From Ostrinia nubilalis (lineage: Eukaryota; Arthropoda; Insecta; Lepidoptera; Crambidae): 64,000 bases of DNA. Under the pieces are notes generated by a model. That model was not told the DNA's origin. It saw only the letters and a program-made list of their open reading frames with translations, and did no database searches. Position numbers and translations under genes: made by a program. The stretch lies in contig NC_087099.1 of the NCBI RefSeq assembly GCF_963855985.1, positions 13,980,001 to 14,044,000 on the forward strand. The letters are read 5' to 3'. Shown one piece after another: positions 34,576 through 44,198 of this stretch (position 1 is its first letter; each line of letters opens with the position of its first letter).

Positions 34576-34826
34576 CTTTGGACAATTTCACACAGCGCCA
34601 GCTAGCCCCAAAGTAAGCAACTTAATGCTTGTGTTATGGGTGCTAGCTTAACGGATATACTACTTATATACTTTTTTTTTTTAAATACATAAATATTATA
34701 CATAGTCACACCCAGACCCGTCACAGAAATTAAAATTCATCATTTCAATTTCTGCCCGGCCGGGAATCGAACCCGGGACCTCTCGGCATAGTAGTCCGTT
34801 CTGAACCACTACACCAAACGGCCGAC
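34530..34826 (-). mobile_element. tRNA-derived SINE with (TTA)n tail
   Basis: On the minus strand A-box TGGTGTAGTGG (34816-34806) and B-box GGTTCGATTCC (34773-34763) lie in a tRNA-like head. A unique body follows, then CCAAAGATTTATTATT with about 45 nt of TTA repeats. The head matches no complete cloverleaf. Confidence 0.85.
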
Positions 34827-35008
34827 TGTGTACTCATTTTGTTAATTGAGCAAATTGAGCTTATTCCCAGTGTGGAGGGAAATTGAGATTATTAATGAGT
34901 GCGTTGGTTCACAACTCAATTAGAAGTTAAGTCTGCAATACTATGATCATACATTTTTGTACCATCGTAAAAAAATTTGGTTCCCAGTTACAATTATTAT
35001 TTGTGTAA

Positions 35009-35154
35009 CGCCCGTATTCACAAACATTACTATGAGGTCTCACAGTGCGCGTGAACGTACAGGGTGACACACGAACCAATCACAAAGCTCTATTCAACTC
35101 TTTGCGTTCGATTTACTGCTTCACTTTAGCAAGCATCGTTTGTGAATACGGGTG
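35009..35154. repeat. MITE, TAA target duplication (CCCGTATTCACAAA family)
   Basis: Ends CGCCCGTATTCACAAAC and GTTTGTGAATACGGGTG, with TAA at 35006-35008 and 35155-35157. Confidence 0.85.
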
Positions 35155-35469
35155 TAAGTCTCATACTAAAATAGATACAATTTTTAAGGGATGAGTTTAT
35201 TTTATTTGTGGGTGAGATAAGAAGTTCGTTAAGACAGTCATATAGAATGTGACCCCAGGTGGTCTTATCTCGTAAAATATACCTACCTACATTAAATAGT
35301 TTGATCTATACTATAATGAAGATATCAACTTTCTGACTTCACCATACCATTTATATGTCCATGTTAACATGGGCTAGTGTCGGCTGATATACCCATTTAC
35401 CAACACCCTGTATAAAAAATAGTTATGAAACTCCCTTATTTTTGTAGTTCTTTTCTAATTTAACGCACC

Positions 35470-35577
35470 TGTAACGCCCCTGGGTCTGCGGGTGTCTATG
35501 GGCGACGGTAATCACTTACCATCAGGTGATCCGTCTGCTCGTTTGCCTCCTATCACATAAAAAAAAAAAAAAAAAAT
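35470..35577 (+). mobile_element. LINE 3' end with poly-A
   Basis: The block GGGCGACGGTAATCACTTACC...CATCAGGTGATCCGTCTGCT is followed by CTCGTTTGCCTCCTATCACA and an A run of about 18. A poly-A-tailed retroelement, probably of a Jockey/CR1-like clade (inference). Confidence 0.65.
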
Positions 35578-35579
35578 TT

Positions 35580-36798
35580 GTAGGAAAACTTGCTCTTTAT
35601 CTAACCTACAGGTTATGTGAACGTCTGGCTCGTCAATGAAGTTAAATCTTTCGATTTATAGCTAAAACTGTAGCCCTTCGAAGGGTTACCTTCAAAAGAT
35701 AAGGAGAACCCTTTCAACAAGTTTTTAAAGACTTGAATCAAACGATAGTACGAAGGCCTTGAAAATACGAATAATAACTTTTGAATTCAGATTCTACACT
35801 GTAAAGTATTGCGAATTGTTTCTAACTCTTTCTTTTATCCTTGTAGAGATAGAGATAAGTATATATGGATTTATTTATTTCGTGACTGAGTTTCTTCCGC
35901 CACTTTTTCTCAGTATCAGCCGATATGTTTTCCCGAAGTGGTGGTAGGGTAAGCTATATTGGGATATAAGTGCTCTGAAATGGGCTCTAAAACATGCTAC
36001 ATGGGTACTAATAAACAATTTGAATTTGAATTTATCATTTTATCAAGTATGTATGTATAGCCTGACCAGGAACATAAAAACCCTGGCATAGAGGCGCGTC
36101 AATTGCATTTGATAGTGCAACACTGAGTACAGTCGTACCTGTGTTAAATTAATAGACTAACTTTATGTATCAGGATTCAGGATTACGGGCTAATTTGATA
36201 TTTTCATAAATTAACGAAAAAATATTATTATAGGTAACTTGGTTTAAATAAATTAAATGAAACCATCAATCGAGCTAGTAGGATTTATTTTATTATTCAT
36301 CAATAATCAAATTCAGAACTTGAATATTCAACTGCAATGTCTGCTCATGAACGCTTCAAACTCGGTACTTCTTTCCCAATTCCATAAAATTCAACACTTA
36401 GAAAGTGACAAAAAACTTTAAAATAGGTAGTTGAAACAAACCAAAGCTAATTTTCATAGTGGACTGTACTATACGATAAACATGTTAGTCAATTTGACAA
36501 CCTTTGTCGGAAACATTATTCAATGAAAATATTGTTCGAACCCTTAGTATTTCTCTTCGACAAATACTTTAACACATTGTGAACCACTTTTCTTTCACGA
36601 CTATAAAAATATTTTAGCAATTTATTTCACAAAATCAATTGCGCACATTTAAATTTAAATAAAGTTTGTTTACACTTTGACAGCAATAGACTGACATGCA
36701 AGGTGACATGTCAATGAAGTTTTCAGTTACTGTTGCCATTAAAAGAAATTAGTACCATTAGTTTTCCGCAACATGGCGAGGGTTTTTTTTATGTTCCA
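35580..36798. other. intergenic, nothing recognised
   Basis: AT-rich. The part near 35885-36000 faintly recalls the repeat at 12806. Confidence 0.45.
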
Positions 36799-36930
36799 GC
36801 CCCCCTAGACAAAACGCACTTTTTGATCGAATCGAAAATCGAATACGTCAAAACTCCATACAAAAAAGGGGCTTTTCGACCACTTTGCGACTGGTTTGCG
36901 ATTATAATTTGCACTTTGTCTAGACCCACT
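36799..36930. repeat. MITE (TGGGTCTAGACA family)
   Basis: Its right end reads TGCACTTTGTCTAGACCCAC; the left end is decayed. The body is about 85-90% alike by eye to the copy at 49692. Confidence 0.75.
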
Positions 36931-36934
36931 GGTC

Positions 36935-39300
36935 GGGCTATAACTACATTTTTCAAATATCTATCGACCTTCTTATGTCACTATATTAACTATTGTACTA
37001 GTAATAATTGCTTGCACTAAAATTTCTCGCACGAAAATTAAAAACGCTTTTCTTCCTAGCTTTATTTCACATCTTCCAAAATGTACAAAATAATTACTTA
37101 AAAGTAGGTATACTTGATAATTTACGAGCTCCATATTTTCAGTTTCCCACTCAATCACAATCTAGCGGCCCCCAGAGCTAGTGCTGGGAAAGTCACGTAT
37201 TGTGCAATAATTAAAACTTTTCACTCCTTTTTCCCAACTACCCGCCATTCGGTTCGGATTTTTTCTTATTTATGAACGCTTGGGTTTTTGAAATCGGGGA
37301 CTTGTTTTAAGCAGTAATGAATGGCTTTGTTAATGTAGCTATTAACAATAATTGGGTAGTTAACCCCATAAAATTGGGTACTTGACACCATTATGCAATA
37401 ATTCCTTGACACAACTTCCTAAAAATAACTTTTTCCCCGAAAATAGATAGTTGAAGTTGCCGTAAGATGCAAAGCGAGAGCTTCCTCGTTATGGATGAAA
37501 AATTGTGAAAAAATTCAATTGACTATTCATAGTTTAAAATATTTTTATAAGCTTTTAAACTATATGACTCATATGGAACTTTGCATAATAGGAACTTTGA
37601 AATCCCGAAAAAAATCTATCTGGGTGTAATCGATATGAAAAATATTTTGTGGAGTCGCGTTTTGGAGTCAAAGAAACTACATAATGGACAAGTTTCTAAT
37701 TTTTTTCTTTTAATAAAACTTGAAAATACAAGTAAAACTAATAATAATTATTGTGAAAGAATCATGAAAATATCTCTACAAATACAAAAGTTACAGGGCC
37801 CTAAAGTTGCGCATAACGAAATTCGCGCTATTTTGATTCGAAGTAGTCACGACAGTAATTTGAAGTACAAACAGTAAATCACCCCTGTGCTGTTGACAGA
37901 TCCATTTTTTTTAAATCTAGTAGTTTTGAATTTTTCAGCCAGGGTCACTCAAGATTCTTTCTTAGTAAAAATATGTAACCTTTTTTGACATATCCAAGAC
38001 CTGACCATATTTAAAAAGAAAAAGAAGACTTTGACATTATAGTGTCATTCTCAACAATTCGTTAGGGGTGGTAAGCATTGTGATTGAAACTTGAACAGGT
38101 GGCATGACATCACGGCACCGCCTATTTTTAAGTTCCACGCGAAAATATGGAGGTAATTTAAATAATTAATCTCTCAGCCATTTTTTGATGGATTTCAAAA
38201 ATAACTTCACCGGCTTTTTAGTTTTGGTCTATATTTTAATCCCATTCAGTGAAATCTAATGTTTTCAACATCACGAAACTTGTCCATTATGTAGGTATTC
38301 ATAAATGTCATTTTGTAATATAATAACGTTATTTCAGACTCTCGGCAACTCTATAAGAATAAAACACATTTAATTGTTTTACACGTGTAAAATCAAGTCT
38401 TTATTCTGCAACATTTATAATTATAATTTTGTTTACTTAACAAAATCCTTTCGTTTATGCCTTTAATTACTTTACTGTTTTGTGTAATTTCGCGTTAAAT
38501 ATGAAGGAAAGTTATGAATACAAAAATAAACTTTACACGCTACATTGTAATAAAATTGTACGTTTATAAGCTATTGGATTTGTATGGTCTAGTAATAAGA
38601 ATAAGAATAAATTTATTACTTAATAAAACATAGCCTAGATACATTTGAATTCACTTACTTAAATTAAGGTTAGAGTGCGAAGGTAAAAATTGAAGGTAAT
38701 GACAGAGTTACATATTGACTTGGAAGGAGAGTGCCAAGAATTAAATTCCAGCACACACACAAAAATTAACATTATCCGCTATAGGTAAAAAATGCAGGCA
38801 AATACTGTAGGAATCAACTCCTGAAAATCGCCTTGTGTAAATAAAATTAGAGAACGCATAAAAAGTCACCCCGAGTTTGAAAAACTCTGATCATCCCTTT
38901 CACTGCTACAATAGCGTCTTTACCCAACAATAACCAGTTTAAACCGGTTCAAACGAGTTCAGAGTCATGTCTCAAGTTTTGATTAAAGGTTGGAGAAAAG
39001 CTTTGTTTAGATAACAATGAGTTAAATCAGCCCGATTGATTACGAAGCTTATGAATAATTGTTAGTATGGATTAGCTTTATATTGCTGTATTCAGTCAGT
39101 TATGAAGCGATATCCCTGTGATTCTAGAGGGTTCTGTGTTCACACAATGAGATGATTAACCGCTTAGATATTCCGTTTATCAAATCTATTATTTATGAGC
39201 CAATAGTTTTATAAACAAAAGCTATTTGATTCTGTTTTGTTTTGTTGATTTGTCAAGGATGGAGAAGTGTTAAACATTTTGGTTTTCCCTAACCTTTCTA
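36935..39300. other. intergenic, nothing recognised
   Basis: No supported gene. A short (TAAGAA)n-type run is near 38600. Confidence 0.45.
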
Positions 39301-39317
39301 GTTCCATAAAGCTTTAT

Positions 39318-39392
39318 CTGACGTCAAACTCCATACAAAACGCACCTGTTATTGTTAGAGTTACTATTAAAATTTGATGGTGTAACTCAGCC
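39318..39392. repeat. partial MITE (GGCTGAGTTGCACCA family)
   Basis: The right two thirds only, ending GGTGTAACTCAGCC before TAA. Confidence 0.65.
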
Positions 39393-39407
39393 TAAATGTA
39401 GAGTTCA

Positions 39408-39545
39408 TCATCATCATCATCATTTCAGCCATAGGATGTCCACTGCTGAACATAAGCCTCCCCAATGCTTTCCATGTTGATCGATTGGTAGCGGCCTGCG
39501 TCTAGCGCTTCCCTGCTACCTTTACGATGTCGTCGTACGATGTAG
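39408..39545 (-). mobile_element. LINE tail with (ATG)n end
   Basis: The minus strand reads GEAYVQQWTSYG, stop, then TGATGATGATGATG. Confidence 0.8.
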
Positions 39546-39813
39546 AGTTCAACAACCAATAACATAATCTTCAGTAGTGAAAATCGGTGCGTGTTTATAT
39601 CTAAATACATCGGAAAATACGATACCACGTGAGCACAACTATAACAAAATTGAAACGTTCAAATCTATTTACGAGGCTCGTCGCTATTCTATCATGAACA
39701 TGTTATACTCCTACTTAATTTGATTAGAAGTTAGCGCTAATTCCTGTGTTTGTTGTTCAGATTTGCTCATCGTTATTTAAAAGAAAATAATCAACTTGAA
39801 AAATAGGAAATTA

Positions 39814-39936
39814 GGCTGGGTGGCACCATCTTACTTTAACTTTAATAAACCTTAAAAATCTGTCAAACTCCATACAAAAAACACCGATTATATTATCGTT
39901 ATAGTTACGGTCAAAGTTGGGTGGTGCAACTCAGCC
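39814..39936. repeat. MITE, TTA target duplication (GGCTGAGTTGCACCA family)
   Basis: Ends GGCTGGGTGGCACCA and GGTGCAACTCAGCC, flanked by TTA on both sides (39811-39813, 39937-39939). Confidence 0.85.
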
Positions 39937-39949
39937 TTACTTTTCCTGA

Positions 39950-40895
39950 CCAAATTAGTGCTATCTAACAAAATGGTGGTAATGAATGGCTGGTGACTTT
40001 ATATGCTGTCAATCATCTCTATCCTTTAGGTAGGATACACTTTACTGTAATAGATAAATTCCTGAAAAACTTCTTAAAGACTACCTACAAGAGATGAAAC
40101 GGAGAAAGCGAGATAAATTCATTAGAAAGATTTTTCCATCATCTCTACATGAAACGTTTCCATCTTTTTTGCTATTCATTGCAAGAGAATCTAAGAAATC
40201 GTTTACAGTAATCTTACTGGCACATTATCTTATCAAAGGTATATTTGACCAGTAGCAAATGAGAGACGATTAGTGAGACCTACCTATTACCTCCAAAATC
40301 TCGCAGCGTTTTTGCAAGATCGTAAAAGAATGGACCCTTATGGTCGGTATTACTTTGAATGCTTTCCATTAGGCCTAAATGCTTACGGTTTCATCCCTCC
40401 ATCCCCTGCGGAATAATGCTTCGTGTCAGTGCTATGAGAATAAGATACTTACATGCCATAAGATATGTAAGACTAAAAACAATACTATGTAACATTAATG
40501 GCAATAATATCTTATCTTCTTTATGAAATTAGACTGTGAAGCATTTTGTCCAGCTCATAATTTACATGTTTTGTTTTTCACCGCATAATTTCATTCACTA
40601 CAAATATGGACGATAGCACATCAAGCTATAGCATCTTGTGCAGTTTTAATAAAGGTAAAATTTAAATAACTTGGACGAGTAGACCGTACACTACGCGCTG
40701 GCACCAACATTTTGATATTTTGAACTCCTTTATCAGGAAACCAAGCGTCATAATCATGATTAGGCAGGCATAGTTTTACAGCCATATGTAGAACAATAAT
40801 TCTTATCGTGTGAAATGTTTTTGTGGACATTTACAACCTACGTTTTATTTTCAGACCAATGTGTGCAGTAGAATAATGCGCTAGAATTTGTTATT
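39950..40895. other. upstream flank of the small secreted-protein gene
   Basis: No gene. A short match to the 59436 MITE (GCACATCAAGCTATA) is at about 40617. Confidence 0.45.
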
Positions 40896-40899
40896 GCTG

Positions 40900-40934
40900 T
40901 ATAAAAATGAGATTTCTACCAATACCATACAGTT
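40900..40934 (+). promoter_or_regulatory. TATA box and initiator-like site of the small secreted-protein gene
   Basis: TATAAAA at 40900-40906 and ACAGTT near 40929-40934 have the usual 25-30 base spacing of arthropod core promoters, and the ATG follows 9 nt later. The arrangement supports transcription from here but is short enough to be chance. Confidence 0.4.
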
Positions 40935-40942
40935 AAAATAAT

Positions 40943-41287
40943 ATGATCCACATATTCTCCATTTCGATCTTCATCTTAACATCTGCTGGATACCAAAGAG
41001 AATCTGGTCCAATCATCGGCCATTTTTTTCCTCAATACGTAAAAACAGTCCGAGAATGCCAAGAAGGCTATGGAAACGTGTGTTTAGAGTTACCTACTAG
41101 AAAAATTTGCGTAGAGAACATGGGGAAGCCTTTGCAGCCATGGATGCCTTTGCCGTGGTGGTTCTTCTTCTGCCAATGGCTGGTGAGCTTCAAACCTTCG
41201 CCTAAGCCAAAGAGTAGCACGGTGCATCCTTACTACAGAAAAACTTTGGATGAATTCTTGGAATATAGGAAGAAGAACAAGATTTGA
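40943..41287 (+). CDS. small probable secreted protein, single coding exon, function unknown
   Basis: One open frame of 114 residues starts with a short hydrophobic segment (MIHIFSISIFILTSA, about 15 residues) that looks like a signal peptide with cleavage near residue 15-18. The predicted mature part has four cysteines (CQEGYGNVC, RKIC, FFCQW), a Trp/Pro-rich stretch (PWMPLPWWFFF, about 67-77) and a basic C-terminus ending RKKNKI. A TATA box at 40900 and an ACAGT initiator-like site about 30 bases later precede the ATG, which fits a short 5'UTR. AATAAA occurs at 41568 and 41589. It lies alone between the two CCHamide genes. I do not recognise the family. Codon content looks more coding-like than its surroundings. 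The CAG at 40930-40932 could instead be a splice acceptor after an untranslated exon. Confidence 0.6.
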   Translation: MIHIFSISIFILTSAGYQRESGPIIGHFFPQYVKTVRECQEGYGNVCLELPTRKICVENMGKPLQPWMPLPWWFFFCQWLVSFKPSPKPKSSTVHPYYRKTLDEFLEYRKKNKI

Positions 41288-41567
41288 GCCCAAAACCTAA
41301 CTTTTTCGCCTCTAATGATAGGACCTATTGATTACAAGTATTTGCGTAGTGAAGAAACTACTTTGTGTAAAATGGTGTGTTATTTTTTTATTATATTAAT
41401 GTAAAACAGAGTATGAAGTCAAAAAGGTTGAGCTGAAAATATAAGATGGATCTGTATTGAGAACTGTTTGTATAAAATTGATGAAGTAAAATGTTTTTTT
41501 TATATAGCAGTATGTTTATATAAAATCAAAAGTGCGTATGTATGTAGTATTAGGTATCTTAGGTAGT

Positions 41568-41594
41568 AATAAATTAATATTCTGTGTGAATAAA
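41568..41594 (+). promoter_or_regulatory. two candidate polyadenylation signals
   Basis: AATAAA at 41568-41573 and again at 41589-41594, about 280-300 nt after the stop of the small secreted-protein gene. Confidence 0.45.
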
Positions 41595-41599
41595 TCTAC

Positions 41600-43820
41600 A
41601 ATTTATATCAACTTTGTCATATTATTATTCAGGTAGATCCATATAACCGTTTAGGTGTGAGGAAAGCACTGTACTCTTCATCTAGTGTACTCGTAGGTTC
41701 TTAATTATTGTCCTAAACACACCATCCTTCAGGTTTCTTGATTATGATGAATATGACATAGTGTGCAGATGTTATTCAGTGATTAATACGGGTTTAAGGG
41801 ACCTAAGGGATGCCAGATCATAAATACATAAGTGTGTTTTGTACGCGGATTACGAGAGTACACTGTCATCTGTGCGTTTATCATTCTCAGTGAACAGGTC
41901 GTGGGAAGGGCTTATTCATATGAGTTTGTAGTGTAGACTTCTAAGTATAAGCTAGTCTAATATGTTAAGAATACAAAACGGGGCTGTGATTTACTAACGA
42001 CATCGACAAGGGCTTAGTGATGGTCTCACTAAACGATATTATGTTGATTGTTCGACTAAAACCTTCGTTCGCTCGGAATCGACTAAATTAGTTGTTAATT
42101 TAATAGTAATAACATCAAAAACCGAAGGATCAATATCAGTTTTTAAGCCAGGCAGTCTAGTTGTAAAGGAATGTTGCCTTATGTTTGAAGTTACATAATG
42201 CCAACCCCAAAATGAAAACAACTAATTGCCTGTCCACACATTTTCTTAACTTTTAAGCTTCCGTATCAATCAAAGTGAAGTGATTCTAAAACAACACGCC
42301 TACGCAAAATTGAGCCTAATTTAATGTTTTATTTAGTAAATAACAAGTTTATTTTTAGTAGGCACTTACGAATATCGTAAGTGAAATCCTGTCTAATTGG
42401 TCTAAAATTAAATTTAGCCCACTTTGCCTAAAAATTTATCGCGCTGGAAGAGGCAACTTTTTTCGAAATAGGTACTAAAGTAAAATTTAGTAGAACCTAC
42501 CTAATTGACACATAACTTTATAAGTGTCTTAGTATTGAGTAGAAAAATAAAAATGATAAAATATCAGAAAATTGATGGGGATTTTCATTATTTAAATGAA
42601 ATGCCGTATAAAATATCCTCGCCTCTTTGTCTCGCGGACACGCTTTTATTTTTGAATAAACAATAAGATTTTTTACTCCTATTTTTCTTTTATTTTTAAG
42701 TATTGGCCAATTTATTATCCCGAAGCAGTGGTAGGGTTAATACTGGGACGTGCCCAAGTATTTGCAAAAATAAATAAGATTTATTAGTTAAGTTTTTGAA
42801 TTACATATACCGGATGGCCTTAAAATACCTGTTCTGTAAATAAATGGTTTACGTGTTCAATTAATTTAGGTGTAAATAAAAAACACAGCTGCCATTATGT
42901 TGTTACTAACCATTTATTAAGTACGCAAACTTTCTATATAACAGAGACAGTCATTTCAGCTACTTATCCTTTATCTTGATGGTAAACTTATGTATTACAA
43001 AGAAACTACTTTTATTTAGAAACCAAACAATACGTTTTCAGGTACTGAGGTGAAAGTACAATATTAACGAAAATATACCAAATCTCACAACAACAAAGCT
43101 ATTTTACAAAAGCAAATTGTTACTATTGTAGAAACTATGTATAGTGACAGATTTAGGCCCGTATTAATAATACGATATTATTATTAGACAACATTTTTTT
43201 TTATGAAATATGTACTTAGCTGATAGTAAAAAAGAAAGTGTGAATAGAATAATAGCTTTCAGTGAAAGAAGAAAGTAGATTTAAAAAAATCTTATTAAAA
43301 AATAAGAAAAATATTTTTGAAATCAGTCAAGTTAAAATACCAAACAATTTCTCAAGTATCGTCTTGAGACACAATCATTAATACGGGCCTTTTTATTTTT
43401 AAGTATACAGCAGCCAGCCTTTTTAAGGAAATCTTTTTTTATCTACATACAATTTATGGTTATATGTTAAACTTTATAATTGACAAGAAACGTTTATATT
43501 TATAGTAAAGACAAAGGATAACAATAATTGTAAAGAGGCGAGCTTGATTTTCATAATATTATTATTATTAAATATTGAGGAAATATTGTTTGTAGTTTGA
43601 AAACAGATTATTACAACATACGTCTAATATTATTTCTAAATATGTTAATAATTACATGAAGATATTTAAATTCGAAATGATATCATCCTAAAATGACCCT
43701 TTTTACGAAAAGCAAGCTCGCTCTATTAATATGGGAACCTCCAGATTTATATTTAGCATGAGCTTAGGGTTGCCACTTCTCACGATTCATAACTATTGTA
43801 ATTTAAATAACATTTATACC
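41600..43820. other. between the secreted-protein gene and the CCHa2 3' end
   Basis: AT-rich. The repeat block at 42695-42790 is the second copy of the 12806 family. No gene. Confidence 0.5.
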
Positions 43821-43822
43821 TT

Positions 43823-43828
43823 TTTATT
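43823..43828 (-). promoter_or_regulatory. candidate polyadenylation signal of CCHa2
   Basis: AATAAA on the minus strand, about 310 nt beyond the stop codon, in AT-rich sequence. It was chosen as a well-placed hexamer on a plausible 3'UTR; other A/T-rich variants occur further on. Confidence 0.35.
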
Positions 43829-44138
43829 ACTTAGCTTAGTACAAGTAATATTAGTTACTTGTTTTCTAACCTCTAACTCTAGATTTTATCACGATAAAGA
43901 TTTTACATGATTAAAAAAACAATATTGATACAAGTTTCTTAATTCAAACTAAATAACCACAGATAAACAATCCAAGAAGGTCACTTTATAGACGAATGCG
44001 ATTTCTAAAAATTCAAATTTTGATTTTCGAAGATCACAAAAGTTGAAGATGGTTTCATTTCCATTGTTTTTTTCTTTAGACAGTTGTCAATTGTTTTTTT
44101 AGTCGGCAGGTGGCAACCGTAAGCGAAACAGTGTGGGT

Positions 44139-44198
44139 TTACAAGTTGTCGATGATGTATGCGTCGTCGTTATTCTGCTGCCGCCTCATGTTGTCCAT
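44139..44198 (-). CDS. CCHa2: CCHa2 last coding exon
   Basis: Nineteen codons (MDNMRRQQNNDDAYIIDNL) and TAA at 44141-44139 follow the acceptor TTTTCTTACAG. The Arg-Arg pair could release a C-terminal fragment. Nothing shows such a product to be active. Confidence 0.88.
   Translation of the reverse strand: MDNMRRQQNNDDAYIIDNL

Noticed and set aside
34387..34605. 72-codon frame with a poly-Ile run
   Set aside because: The run is the (TAA)n tail of a SINE read as ATA/ATT codons.
34750..34826. tRNA gene on the minus strand
   Set aside because: Same reasoning: a body and a (TTA)n tail follow, as in a SINE.
36733..37020. 95-codon + strand frame
   Set aside because: Mostly a MITE of the TGGGTCTAGACA family, also found at 49692.
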